Shown: positions 9,677 to 18,489 of the stretch, piece after piece | How positions within the stretch are numbered: the first letter of the stretch is position 1 | Layout of the letters: each line of letters starts with the position of its first letter | NCBI RefSeq assembly: GCF_900090265.1 | Contig: NZ_LT607752.1 | Coordinates: 5,710,001-5,774,000, forward strand | Reading direction: 5' to 3' | Length of the DNA stretch: 64,000 nucleotides | Source of the DNA: Micromonospora rifamycinica | GTDB lineage: Bacteria > Actinomycetota > Actinomycetes > Mycobacteriales > Micromonosporaceae | The notes under the pieces: generated by a model | Seen by the model: the letters and a program-made list of their open reading frames with translations, nothing else | What the model was told of the DNA's origin: nothing | Database searches by the model: none | Translations under genes and position numbers: made by a program

Positions 9677-9737
9677 ACCCGTGGTACCGGCGTCCCCGTG
9701 GGGTGATGGATGGCGCGCGGGCACGCCGTGGCACGGA

Positions 9738-9840
9738 CCCGGCGCGAAGCCCGCAGCGGAGCCGGATCCGCCCGGCGCGACGCCCGCAGCGGAGCCGCAT
9801 GCGCCCCGGCGCGGCAGCGCCCGCAGCGGAGCGGGATCCG
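9738..9840. repeat. 33-bp tandem repeat, three copies
   Basis: Units at 9738-9770, 9771-9803 and 9804-9840 share a CCCGGCGCG start and a CCCGCAGCGGAGC core; the third has a 4-base insertion. They are intergenic, between the cellulase terminator and the stop of the minus-strand gene at 9846. Confidence 0.75.
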
Positions 9841-9845
9841 CAGGG

Positions 9846-10232
9846 TCAGGGCACCGTCCGCTCCACCGCGGCCCGGCCCAGTTCGGCCAGGTCACGGCGA
9901 GCCCGTTCCAGGTTCGCGGGCGTCAGGTCCTGACCGCGTGCCATCACCAGGTCCTCCGGCTCCCAGGGCTGTTCGGCCCCGGTGCGGATCTCGTCCCCAC
10001 CGGCCCCGGTGCCGGTGCCGGTCGCCCCGGTGCCGGCGGCGTACGGGTCACCGATCAGGTCCGCGGTCGGAGCGTCGGCCGCCGCCGTCGGGCCGTCCGG
10101 CTCGACGAACGACGGGTTCGCCGGGTCGACGCCACCGGCCCGGGTCATCCGTGGCACGGTGGAGTCGTCGTCCACCGCGGCGGCCACCTCCGGGCGCTCC
10201 TCCAGCGGTCGGTTCGGGTCGCGATCGGTCAT
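9846..10232 (-). CDS. hydrophilic conserved hypothetical protein
   Basis: A 128-residue acidic protein I do not recognise. It starts MTDRDPNRPLEERPE, has a Gly/Thr/Ala-rich disordered middle, and ends in a short helical segment (LTPANLERARRDLAELGRAAVE). No signal peptide or membrane segment is visible. The ATG at 10232 is chosen because AGGAGG lies at the right distance upstream. It follows a small two-helix membrane protein and a symporter on the same strand and may be co-transcribed with them. Confidence 0.75.
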   Translation of the reverse strand: MTDRDPNRPLEERPEVAAAVDDDSTVPRMTRAGGVDPANPSFVEPDGPTAAADAPTADLIGDPYAAGTGATGTGTGAGGDEIRTGAEQPWEPEDLVMARGQDLTPANLERARRDLAELGRAAVERTVP

Positions 10233-10307
10233 GGTGCCGCCCTCCTGTCCCAGACGCGTTGCCGCGCCCCGGGTACCCCGTCCGGGCGACCCCATGCCGG
10301 GCGCGGA

Positions 10308-10613
10308 TCAGACCTCCCGGGCCTCCTCGGCGGTGGGCGGCACGACCGGGCGCAGCCACTGCCAGGCCAGCATGAGCAGTCCGAAGACCAGCATCGCCAG
10401 CCCGGCCCACAGGTTGATCCGGACGCCCTGCGCCTTGTCGATCTCGGCAGCCGAGTCGAAGAGGCCGACCAGCCCGACGATCACGCCGTACGCGACGAAG
10501 AGGCCACCGATCACCCGGCGGATGTCGAACAGCCGGGCGGCGGCGGACCGCTTCCGTTCGTTCTCGGTCTCGGCGACCTGCGGGTCGTCCGCCCGCTCGC
10601 TGTGCTGGTCCAT
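10308..10613 (-). CDS. small membrane protein with two helices
   Basis: A 101-residue protein with a charged N-terminus (MDQHSERADDPQ) and two hydrophobic segments, at about 35-52 (GGLFVAYGVIVGLVGLFD) and 68-86 (NLWAGLAMLVFGLLMLAW). AGGGAGG precedes the start. It lies 32 bases downstream of the sodium/solute symporter gene on the same strand. A helper role for the symporter is possible but is only inferred from position. Confidence 0.8.
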   Translation of the reverse strand: MDQHSERADDPQVAETENERKRSAAARLFDIRRVIGGLFVAYGVIVGLVGLFDSAAEIDKAQGVRINLWAGLAMLVFGLLMLAWQWLRPVVPPTAEEAREV

Positions 10614-10645
10614 GGCCTACGCCTCCCTCTCGTGACGGACCGGGC

Positions 10646-12304
10646 TCAGAAGACCGGGATGTAGAAGAGCACGGCCAGCACCAGCGCGATCGCACCGAGC
10701 AGCACCGGCGACCGCCACCAGACCTGGTCCCCGGCGAGCACGTCGCCCTTCAGGTCGATCCCGCCCATCCCGTAGACCAGGCCGTGCAACTCCTCGGCCC
10801 GCTTGGGGCGGGTCAGTGGGGTGACCACCGCCGCCACCACGGCGACCGTGACGAACGCGATGCCCGCGCCCCAGAAGCTCTCCTCCAGGTCGGAGTTGAA
10901 GTGCACCACGCCGGCCTTGTAGAGCAGGTAGGTCGCCAGCGCGGCCAGCGTGCCCGCCAGCAGCGACCAGAAACCGGCCAACGCGCTCATCCGCCGCCAG
11001 AACATGCCGATGATGAACGTCGCGAAGAGCGGGGCGTTGAACAGCGAGAAGAGCGCCTGGATGTAGTTCATGATGTTGCTGAACCCGGCGGCGATGAACG
11101 CGGTGCCAATGCCGACCACCACGCCGACGACGGTGGCGATCCGGCCGATCCGGATGTAGTACTCGTCGGACCGCTCCCTGCGGACGTACGCCTGCCAGAT
11201 GTCGTAGGTGAAGACGGTGTTGAAGCCGCTGATGTTGGCCGCCATGCCGGCCATGAACGAGGCGACCAGGCCGGTGACCGCGATCCCGAGCACCCCGTTG
11301 GGCAGCAGGTCGCGCATCAGCAGCGGGATCGCGTTGTTGTAGACCAGGTCACCGGACTCGGCACCGAGCCCCTTGACGGTGACCAGCGCGATCAGGCCGG
11401 GGATCACGGTGACCACCGGGATGACCAGCTTCGGGTACGCGGCGATGATCGGCGTACGCCGGGCGGCGCTCATGTTCTTGGCCGACAACGCCCGCTGCAC
11501 CTCGGCGAAGTTGGTGGTCCAGTAGCCGAAGGAGAGCACGAAACCGAGCCCGAACACGATGCCCAGCCAGTGCGCGCCGAGCGGGTTGGCGGTGCTGCCG
11601 GTGCCCTCCCAGGCGTGCAGCCCGGCCTCACCCAGCTTGGAGTCGCGGACCGACGCCATCAGGCCGGACCAGCCGCCCACCTTGACCAGGCCGATGACGG
11701 TGATCGGCACCAGGCCGGCGATGATGACGAAGAACTGGAGCACCTCGTTGTAGATCGCGCCGGAGAGCCCGCCGACGGTGATGTAGGCCAGCACGATCGC
11801 CGCGCCGACGACGATCGCCAGCCAGAGCGGCCAGCCGAGCAGCGCCTGCATGATCAGCGCCAGCGCGTACAGGTTGACCCCGGCGATCAGCACCTGGGCC
11901 ACCGCGAAGCTGATCGCGTTCAGCAGGTGGGTCGGGCGGTTGAACCGCAGCCGCAGGTACTCCGGGACGCTGCGGACCCGGGAGCCGTAGTAGAACGGCA
12001 TCATCACGATGCCCAGGAAGATCATCGCCGGTACGGCGCCGATCCAGTAGTAGTGGACCGTCATGATGCCGTACTGCGCGCCGTTGGCGGCCATCCCGAT
12101 GATCTCCAGGGCGCCCAGGTTGGCCGAGACGAAGGCCAGACCGGTCACCCAGGCGGGTAGCGAGCGCCCGGAGAGGAAGAAGTCGACGCTGGTACGGATC
12201 GCCCGGCGGGCGGCGAAGCCGACGCCCAGCACGGTGACGAAGTAGAGCGCCAGGATCCCGTAGTCCAGCGCGTTCATGTCGAGTCTGAGCCCGGCACCGT
12301 CCAT
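10646..12304 (-). CDS. sodium:solute symporter (SSS family)
   Basis: Integral membrane carrier of 552 residues using the sodium gradient to import a small solute, by family probably a sugar. It shows the SSS pattern: an N-terminal helix (DYGILALYFVTVLGVGF), then FFLSGRSLPAW and NLGALEIIGMAANGAQYG, and about 13-14 hydrophobic segments in all. The ATG at 12304 has AAGGGTGG upstream; ATG 12277 is an alternative lacking a site. Within SSS the sequence looks closer to the sugar (SGLT-like) than the proline or acetate branches, but the substrate is not determined. Probably heads an operon with the two small genes downstream. Confidence 0.88.
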   Translation of the reverse strand: MDGAGLRLDMNALDYGILALYFVTVLGVGFAARRAIRTSVDFFLSGRSLPAWVTGLAFVSANLGALEIIGMAANGAQYGIMTVHYYWIGAVPAMIFLGIVMMPFYYGSRVRSVPEYLRLRFNRPTHLLNAISFAVAQVLIAGVNLYALALIMQALLGWPLWLAIVVGAAIVLAYITVGGLSGAIYNEVLQFFVIIAGLVPITVIGLVKVGGWSGLMASVRDSKLGEAGLHAWEGTGSTANPLGAHWLGIVFGLGFVLSFGYWTTNFAEVQRALSAKNMSAARRTPIIAAYPKLVIPVVTVIPGLIALVTVKGLGAESGDLVYNNAIPLLMRDLLPNGVLGIAVTGLVASFMAGMAANISGFNTVFTYDIWQAYVRRERSDEYYIRIGRIATVVGVVVGIGTAFIAAGFSNIMNYIQALFSLFNAPLFATFIIGMFWRRMSALAGFWSLLAGTLAALATYLLYKAGVVHFNSDLEESFWGAGIAFVTVAVVAAVVTPLTRPKRAEELHGLVYGMGGIDLKGDVLAGDQVWWRSPVLLGAIALVLAVLFYIPVF

Positions 12305-12407
12305 CGCCCGCCACCCTTCCGCCGCGTCGTCGGCACTCGCCGGGCGCGCTATTACCCTCCGTGCGGGCTTTCATGCCGTCCGTCCGGGTCGATTCGGCGT
12401 CGATCCG

Positions 12408-12447
12408 GCGACGCCCCGGCCGGGAGTGGCTCCGGCCGGGGCGTCGC
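12408..12447. terminator. 16-bp hairpin terminator
   Basis: Arms 12408-12423 and 12432-12447 pair perfectly over 16 bp with an 8-base loop. It lies 28 bases past the stop of the minus-strand gene at 12475 and separates it from the symporter operon. Confidence 0.8.
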
Positions 12448-12474
12448 GTGTCGGTGTCGTCGGTCCGGCGCCGG

Positions 12475-13554
12475 TCAGCGACCCAGCACCCGGTCCAGGA
12501 AGTCGCGGTACTGGCGGACCGCCACCCGGAGCTGCTCGGTGTCGGCCTCGCCGGCACCCTGCCAGCCACCCAGCTTCTCCTTCTGCGCGGCGAGCGCCTC
12601 GGAGAGGGAGCGGATGGCCTCCTCGACGAGCGACTGCGCCTCGCCGGCGGCGGCCCGGGGGTCGTCGACGAACCGGAGCTGCACGTCGCGCCACCGGTCC
12701 CGGAAGCCCTGCGCGGCGTCCGTCTCGAACAGGGTGGCGGCGTCGCTGGGCACGTTCCCGGTGCCGGGTCCGTCGGTCTCCGCCGCGCCGCCGGCCGCCG
12801 CTGTCGCCGTCACCCCGGCGGGGGTCGGGTCCGGGTCGGCCACGACCGGGGTGGCGCTGCCGTCATCGGCCAGGTCGGTGGTGTCCCGGTCGGGCGTCGC
12901 CGGGGCGCCGCCGCCGGCCGTCCACCGGTCCCGGTCGTGGATCCGGTCCGCCGCGGTGGGGTCGGCCCGCTCGTCGTCGAACGGCCCGGTCCGCCCCGGA
13001 GCCCCGTCGCCGGGCAGCGCGGTGTGCTCGTCCCGGGCGTCCCGCTCGTCCTGCGCTCCGCCGGCCAGGGCCGACGCGGCGACCGCGTCGCCCACGCTGG
13101 TCGCCCCGAAGGCGGTCGGCAGCGGGGCCGGCTCGTGGAACTCCGGCCGCCGGTCCCCGTCGCGGTCGGCCACACCGTCGCGCTCGGCCGGGGCATCCCG
13201 TTCGCCCACGGCGTCCCGGTCGACCACGATGTCCCGGTCGCCGGTGCGCTCCCGGTCGTGCGCGTCGTCCCGGTCGACCACGGTGTCCGGGTCGTTCGCT
13301 CGGTGCCGGTCGTGCGCGTCGTCCCGGTCGGCGTCGTCCAGCGGGTACGGGCGGGTGCCGTCCCGGTCGTCGTCGGTCCCCGGCCCGTCGAAGGTGCCCC
13401 GGTCGTCGAGCGCGTCCTCGGGCGTCCCGGCGTGCCGGTCCCGGCCGTGCCGGCCGGTGGTGGCGTCCCCGGCGGCCGGCGGCGGAACCGCCACCGGAGT
13501 GGACCGGACGACCTCCGGGTGGTCGTTGTTGAGCTGCTGCTCGTCCTGGCGCAT
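12475..13554 (-). CDS. protein with charged disordered region and C-terminal helical domain
   Basis: Function unknown. The 359-residue product has a long N-terminal region (about 1-245) extremely rich in Asp and Arg, including repeated DRDDAHDR-like units, and then a compact helical C-terminal domain (about 255-359). That domain (FRDRWRDVQLRFVDDP, ALAAQKEKLGG, DTEQLRVAVRQYRDFLDRVLG) resembles the C-terminal part of the gene just upstream, so the two are paralogues. The ATG at 13554 is chosen because GAGGAG lies upstream. It begins 13 bases after the previous stop, so the genes form an operon. No signal peptide or transmembrane helix is seen. Confidence 0.8.
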   Translation of the reverse strand: MRQDEQQLNNDHPEVVRSTPVAVPPPAAGDATTGRHGRDRHAGTPEDALDDRGTFDGPGTDDDRDGTRPYPLDDADRDDAHDRHRANDPDTVVDRDDAHDRERTGDRDIVVDRDAVGERDAPAERDGVADRDGDRRPEFHEPAPLPTAFGATSVGDAVAASALAGGAQDERDARDEHTALPGDGAPGRTGPFDDERADPTAADRIHDRDRWTAGGGAPATPDRDTTDLADDGSATPVVADPDPTPAGVTATAAAGGAAETDGPGTGNVPSDAATLFETDAAQGFRDRWRDVQLRFVDDPRAAAGEAQSLVEEAIRSLSEALAAQKEKLGGWQGAGEADTEQLRVAVRQYRDFLDRVLGR

Positions 13555-13567
13555 GGCGGTGGTCTCC

Positions 13568-14161
13568 TCAGCGGGTGGTGGCGTCCTGCGGGCTGTCCGG
13601 GTGCGGCTGCTGCTGGGGGCGGGGTCCGACCGGTTCCTCACCCAGCAGGTCGGCGAAGAGCGCCCGGTAGTGGACGACGGCCTGGCGGAGGTCCTCGGTG
13701 CCGGCCTCGCCGCGCTCGTTGCGCAGCCGGATCTCGTGCGCCTCCCGGTAGTGGGTCAGCGTGCGGGCGTGCTCCACGGAGAGGTGGGCGACCTGCTCGG
13801 AGAACTCGCCGGTCGGGTAGCCGCGATCGGCGATCAGCCGGCTGACCAGCTCGTCGGCGTCGGCGACGGTCTCGGCCGGGGCGTCGACGAAACGGACCTG
13901 GAGCTCCTCCCAGGCGGCGGCGTAGCGGGCGCGGTCCTGCGGGTCGAGCGGGGTGAGTTCCAGCTCCGCGTGGCGGCGCTCCCGCTCGCGCAGCTCCCGT
14001 TCGGCGGCGCCCCGGCTGTCCTGCTCCGCGACCACCCGGTCGTACTCCGGGCCGAACCGGGACCTCAGGGCACGTCGGCGGTTGGCCACCACGGCCACGG
14101 CGACCAGCGCCGCCACCACCAGTACGACGAGAACCAGTAGGACTATCTGCGTGGGCGACAT
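13568..14161 (-). CDS. membrane-anchored paralogue of the downstream protein
   Basis: Function unknown. The 197-residue protein has one N-terminal membrane helix (about 4-24, IVLLVLVVLVVAALVAVAVV) and a charged helical stretch (FGPEYDRVVAEQDSRGAAER). The C-terminal domain matches its neighbour: WEELQVRFVDAPAETVADAD, then EDLRQAVVHYRALFADLLGEE. The ATG at 14161 has GGAGG at the right distance. The pair looks like one duplicated cytoplasmic domain, once membrane-anchored and once fused to a long Asp/Arg-rich region, hinting at a complex between them. Confidence 0.85.
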   Translation of the reverse strand: MSPTQIVLLVLVVLVVAALVAVAVVANRRRALRSRFGPEYDRVVAEQDSRGAAERELRERERRHAELELTPLDPQDRARYAAAWEELQVRFVDAPAETVADADELVSRLIADRGYPTGEFSEQVAHLSVEHARTLTHYREAHEIRLRNERGEAGTEDLRQAVVHYRALFADLLGEEPVGPRPQQQPHPDSPQDATTR

Positions 14162-14583
14162 GGCTCCTCCTTCGCCCCGGGGTATTCCCTCCCCGCACTG
14201 ATCACCAATCCCGATCCGGCGAATTTCCTCCGCCGCCCGCCCACCGGAGCATGACGAACCGGGCACGGCGCCCGTCCGCGGGCGATCGGGTGACGAATGC
14301 CCGGCAGGTTTTTCCGCCGCTCCGCACGGACGGACGGCGGCCGTCGCGTGGGCCGACGGGCCGCCGCCGATGCCTGATCAGCCCGGCTGCGGCCGGCTCC
14401 GGTGTCAGGAACCGGGCGTTGCGGCACCAACGACGCAGCGGTGACGCCGGGGGACGCACGGTAGTGCTGGGCGTCAGGATTACGTATTCTGCCCACGGTG
14501 CCGCGCCGGTGCCCGGCGCCGATGCCGGACCCGCCCGGTCGGTGCCGGCGTCACCGCCGACACACCCGCCCAGGCGAGGATTC
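14162..14583. other. divergent promoter region before the conservon
   Basis: 422 bases with no supported gene. TATTCT at 14485-14490 is a candidate -10 for the conservon, but no good -35 is visible. Promoters for both directions must lie here. Confidence 0.4.
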
Positions 14584-16947
14584 ATGGACACCCGCGACTG
14601 GCCGATCCGCGCCAAGCTGACCGCCCTGGTCGTCACCCCGGTGGCCGCCCTGCTGGCGCTCTGGATCTTCGCCACCACGCTGACCTTCGGGCCGGCGCTG
14701 GATCTGCTCGCCGCCCGTACCCTGCTGGCGGACTTCGGCCGCCCCGGCGAACGGGTGGTGGCCGAGCTGCAACGCGAGCGCCGGGCCTCGGTGATCCAAC
14801 TGGCCGGCACCGACACTCTGCCCGCCCTCGCCGAGCAGCGGCGACGGACCGACGAGGCGATCGTCGAGCTGCGTCGGCGGATGGATAGCGAGGCGCTCCG
14901 CGACGCGGCCGGCGACCTGCTCGACGCCCGGCTCACCGCGCTCGGGGCCGCTCTGGAGGCGCTGCCGGCCGGTCGGGGCTTCATCGACCGCCGACAGGTC
15001 GACCGGGCCGGCGTGATCGGCCTGTACAGCGGCATGATCTCGTCGGCGTTCCAGGCGTTCGCCGCCACCGCGGCCCTGCCCGACGCCGAGCTGAACCGGC
15101 AGGCGCTCGCCCTGACCGCGATCGGCCGTTCCCGCGAGCTGCTCGGCCAGACCGACGCGGTGCTGGCCGGCGCGCTGGTCACCGGCCGGTTCACCGAGGG
15201 GGAGCACCTGCGGCTGGTCCGGACCATCGCCAACGAGAGGTTCCTCGCCGAGACGGCCGTGGCCGACCTGCCGCCCGCCGGTCGGGCCGCCTACCAGCGG
15301 CTGGTGGCGGGGGAGGCGTTCGTCCGGCTGCGCACCATGCAGGAGCGGGTGCTGAGCGCCGGCCCGTCCGCCGCCCCGCCGGTCGACGCGCGGGAGTGGC
15401 AGACCAGTCAGGAGGCGGTCCAGCAGGAGCTGCGCGACTTCGAGCTGAGCCAGGCCGACCGGCTGGCCGAGCGCTCCGTGCCGGTCGCCGTGACGATCCT
15501 GGTCCGGCTCGGTGTCGCCGGGGTGCTGGGGCTGGCCGCGATCGTGGTCTCGCTGCTGGTCGCCTTCCGGGTCGGCCGGACGCTGGCCCGCCGGTTGACC
15601 GCGGTACGCGGGGCCGCGCTGGAGCTGGCCGAGCACCGGCTGCCCGACGTGGTGGCCCGGTTGCGCCGGGGCGAGCAGGTCGACGTGGCCCGGGAGGCCC
15701 CGCCGCTGTCCTACGGCGCGGACGAGATCGGCGACGTCAGCCGGGCGTTCACCGACGTCAGCCGGGTGGCGGTCCGGTCGGCGATCGACGAGGTGACGCT
15801 GCGCCGGGGGTTGAACGAGGTCTTCCTCAACCTCGCCCGGCGCAGCCAGGGGCTGGTGCACCGGCAGCTCGCCGTGCTCGACCGGATGGAGCGCCGCGCC
15901 GAGGATCCGGACGAGCTGGCCGAGCTGTTCCGGGTCGACCACCTGGCCACCCGGCTGCGCCGGCACGCCGAGGACCTGGTCATCCTGGCCGGGGCCGCGC
16001 CGGGGCGGGGCTGGCGACAGCCGGTCGCCCTGCTGGACGTGCTGCGGGGCGCGACCTCCGAGGTCGAGGCGTACGAGCGGGTGGACATCGGTCGGGTCGA
16101 GCCGGCCGGGCTGCTCGGCCGGGCCGTCGCCGACGTCATCCACCTGCTCGCCGAGCTGATCGAGAACGCCACCGCGTTCTCGCCGCCGGAGCGCCGGGTC
16201 GAGGTGACCGGGACGGCGACGGTCGACGGCTACCTGGTCGAGATCGTCGACCACGGGCTCGGGATGTCCCCGCAGGCCGTCGAGGACGCCAACCGCCGAC
16301 TGGCCACGCCGCCGGAGTTCGACCCGGCCGACAGCGCCCGGCTCGGCCTGTTCGTGGTGTCCCGGCTGGCCGCCCGGCACGACGTCGGGGTCACCCTGCG
16401 CGCCGGGATGCCGGTCGGGCTCACCGCGCTGGTGCGCCTCCCGGCCGACCTGATCACCGAGGAACCGGAGATCTCCCCGCCGGCCCGGGACCGGCCGGCG
16501 ACGTCGGTGTCCCGGCTGACCACCCTGCCCCGGCCGCCCCGCACCGCCCCGGACCGGGCGGAGCAGACTGCGCTGCCGTTCGCCCCGGCCGGTACCTCGT
16601 CGGTGGAGGCCGCCGTCGACGGTGACAGCCTGCCCCGGCGGGTCCGGCGGCGCGGGCCGGCGGCCCGGCCGCGTACCCCGGCCGGGCACGACACGCCCAG
16701 CGCCCGGTCGCCCGAGGAGGTGCGGCGGCAGATGTCGGCCCTCCAGGCCGGCACCGCCCGGGGACGCCTGGACAGCAGCGGCGTCCACCCGGTGTCGACG
16801 GCCCGGCCCGGCCCGGCCGGCGGCGACCCGGGGCGGGCCGGCGACGCCGGGCCACCCCTGCCGCCTTCCGGCGACGCCGGAGCATCCCCGCCGCCTTCCG
16901 GCCCGGCGGCGACGCCCGATTCGACCGCGACTGAGAGGGACGCCTAG
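14584..16947 (+). CDS. cvnA: conservon sensor protein CvnA (nitrate-sensing-like, HAMP, HATPase)
   Basis: Membrane sensor heading a four-gene conservon. The 787-residue protein has a first membrane helix near 13-33, an extracytoplasmic helical sensor domain of the nitrate/nitrite-sensing type, a second helix near 300-328, a HAMP linker and a histidine-kinase-like ATPase domain (about 510-640). The N box is ELIENATAFSPPERR near residue 524 and the G1 box is DHGLGMSP near 556. No clear phospho-acceptor His motif is seen, as usual for CvnA. The tail (about 640-787) is Pro/Ala/Arg-rich and disordered. The ATG at 14584 has GCGAGGA just upstream. The stop shares a base with the next GTG start. Confidence 0.92.
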   Translation: MDTRDWPIRAKLTALVVTPVAALLALWIFATTLTFGPALDLLAARTLLADFGRPGERVVAELQRERRASVIQLAGTDTLPALAEQRRRTDEAIVELRRRMDSEALRDAAGDLLDARLTALGAALEALPAGRGFIDRRQVDRAGVIGLYSGMISSAFQAFAATAALPDAELNRQALALTAIGRSRELLGQTDAVLAGALVTGRFTEGEHLRLVRTIANERFLAETAVADLPPAGRAAYQRLVAGEAFVRLRTMQERVLSAGPSAAPPVDAREWQTSQEAVQQELRDFELSQADRLAERSVPVAVTILVRLGVAGVLGLAAIVVSLLVAFRVGRTLARRLTAVRGAALELAEHRLPDVVARLRRGEQVDVAREAPPLSYGADEIGDVSRAFTDVSRVAVRSAIDEVTLRRGLNEVFLNLARRSQGLVHRQLAVLDRMERRAEDPDELAELFRVDHLATRLRRHAEDLVILAGAAPGRGWRQPVALLDVLRGATSEVEAYERVDIGRVEPAGLLGRAVADVIHLLAELIENATAFSPPERRVEVTGTATVDGYLVEIVDHGLGMSPQAVEDANRRLATPPEFDPADSARLGLFVVSRLAARHDVGVTLRAGMPVGLTALVRLPADLITEEPEISPPARDRPATSVSRLTTLPRPPRTAPDRAEQTALPFAPAGTSSVEAAVDGDSLPRRVRRRGPAARPRTPAGHDTPSARSPEEVRRQMSALQAGTARGRLDSSGVHPVSTARPGPAGGDPGRAGDAGPPLPPSGDAGASPPPSGPAATPDSTATERDA

Positions 16948-17369
16948 TGGTGCACACGACACGGCAGAACGCCGACCTCGGCTGGTTGCTCGACGAACTG
17001 GTGGACCGGGTGCCGGCGGCCCGGCAGGCGGTGGTCCTCTCCGCCGACGGCCTGCTGCTCGGCGCGTCCGCCGGGCTGGAACGCTCGGACGCCGAGCACC
17101 TCTGTGCGCTGGCGTCGGGCTTCTCCAGCCTGGCCAAGGGGGCCAGCCGGCAGCTCGCCGCCGGGGGCGTCCGGCAGACGGTGGTGGAGATGGAGGAGGC
17201 GTACCTCTTCGTGACCGCCGCCGGGCAGGGTGCCTGCCTGGCGGTGGCCTGCGCGGCGGACGCCGACATCGGCCTGGTGGCGTACGAGATGGCGATGCTG
17301 GTCGTCCGGGTCGGCGAGAACCTGACCGCACCGACCAGAGCGGCGGCGGGGATCGCCGATGCGGGCTGA
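16947..17369 (+). CDS. cvnB: conservon roadblock/LC7 protein CvnB
   Basis: A 140-residue roadblock/LC7 domain protein, the presumed partner or activator of the small GTPase encoded two genes later. The typical opening is DLGWLLDELVDRVPAARQAV, then VVLSADGLLLGASAGL and a hydrophobic core strand AYLFVTAAGQGACLAVAC. It starts at a GTG overlapping the cvnA stop by one base, and its end overlaps the next gene by 11 bases, so the operon is tightly coupled. Confidence 0.93.
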   Translation: MVHTTRQNADLGWLLDELVDRVPAARQAVVLSADGLLLGASAGLERSDAEHLCALASGFSSLAKGASRQLAAGGVRQTVVEMEEAYLFVTAAGQGACLAVACAADADIGLVAYEMAMLVVRVGENLTAPTRAAAGIADAG

Positions 17370-17748
17370 GCAGCCGGGTTCCCAGCACGAGTGGCTGGAC
17401 GCCGCGGCCGGCCCGGTCGTCCGCCCGTACACCCTCACCGGCGGTCGGGTGCGGCCCGCCGTCGGTGGCTTCGACCTGGTGGCCTTCGTCCTGGCCGCGA
17501 GCAGTGTCGACCCGTACGGCCAGTCGGGTCTGCAACCGGAGCACCGCCGGCTGGTGGAGTGCGCCCGGCAGCCGGTGGCGGTCGTGGATCTCGCCGCCGA
17601 CCTGGACCTCGCCCTCGGGGTGGTCCAGGTCCTCCTCGGTGACCTGATCGCCCGCGGGCTGGTCACCGTGCACCAACCGCCGGCCGCCGCCGGCCTTCCC
17701 GACGACGACATTCTCAAGGCGGTGGTCAGTGGACTACGTGCGCTCTGA
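17359..17748 (+). CDS. cvnC: conservon DUF742 protein CvnC
   Basis: A 129-residue DUF742 protein, the third member of the conservon. VVRPYTLTGGRVRP is the family hallmark, followed by a winged-helix-like region (LALGVVQVLLGDLIARGLV) and the typical ending DDDILKAVVSGLRAL. It overlaps the preceding gene by 11 bases and the next by 20. In conservons this protein is thought to sit in a membrane complex with the other three. Confidence 0.92.
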   Translation: MRAEQPGSQHEWLDAAAGPVVRPYTLTGGRVRPAVGGFDLVAFVLAASSVDPYGQSGLQPEHRRLVECARQPVAVVDLAADLDLALGVVQVLLGDLIARGLVTVHQPPAAAGLPDDDILKAVVSGLRAL

Positions 17749-18331
17749 TCGCGACTCCTCAGCGGGCCGGCTCCCCCTGGCTCTCAAGATCCTCATTGCC
17801 GGTGGCTTCGGTGCCGGCAAGACGACGCTGGTGAGTGCGCTCAGCGAGGTACGGCCGTTGCAGACCGAGGAGGTGCTGACCGACGCCGGCATCGGCACCG
17901 ACGACCTCTCCGGGGTGGAGGGGAAGTCGACCACCACGGTGGCGATGGACTTCGGTCGGATCACCATCACCGACGATCTCCAGGTCTACCTGTTCGGCAC
18001 CCCGGGGCAGGACCGGTTCTGGTTCCTCTGGGACGAGTTGGCCTTCGGCGCGCTCGGCGCGGTGGTGCTGGCCGACACCCGCCGGCTGGCCGACTGCTTC
18101 CCGTCGATCGACTACTTCGAGCAGCGTGGCATCCCGTTCGTGGTTGGGGTCAACTGCTTCGAGGACACCCGCCGGTTCGGCGCCGAAGCGGTCCGGCAGG
18201 CGCTGGACATCGAACCGGATGTGCCGGTGGTGCTCTGCGACGCGCGGGACCGGCAGTCCGGCAAACTGGTGTTGATCTCGCTGGTGGAGCACGTGGCCCG
18301 GCAGCGCGGCGAACCGGTGCCGGTAGGCTGA
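17729..18331 (+). CDS. cvnD: conservon small GTPase CvnD
   Basis: A 200-residue Ras-like GTPase of the conservon type. The P-loop is GGFGAGKTT (about 28-36). The switch I region (VEGKSTTTVAMDFG) and switch II motif (FGTPGQDRF) are present. A base-specificity loop appears as VGVNCFED, a variant of NKxD typical of this group. The gene starts at a GTG 20 bases inside cvnC, indicating translational coupling. It probably cycles between GDP and GTP under control of the roadblock protein and the sensor. Confidence 0.93.
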   Translation: MDYVRSDRDSSAGRLPLALKILIAGGFGAGKTTLVSALSEVRPLQTEEVLTDAGIGTDDLSGVEGKSTTTVAMDFGRITITDDLQVYLFGTPGQDRFWFLWDELAFGALGAVVLADTRRLADCFPSIDYFEQRGIPFVVGVNCFEDTRRFGAEAVRQALDIEPDVPVVLCDARDRQSGKLVLISLVEHVARQRGEPVPVG

Positions 18332-18489
18332 CCCGCCCGGCCTCCCGGCCCCGGCCCGGCGCTGCGTGGTGCGGTGGGGCCGGGCGGGCCGGCCGCCGGT
18401 GCGGCGGGGAAATCCGGGAATCAGGGGTGACGGCCGGCGATTCCGGGAAGCCTGGGGGTCGACGGCGCGGATCGACGGAGGGTGGTTCG

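Noticed and set aside
14551..17676. 1041-codon open frame antisense to the conservon
   Set aside because: Same reason; the plus strand carries four coupled, well-defined genes.
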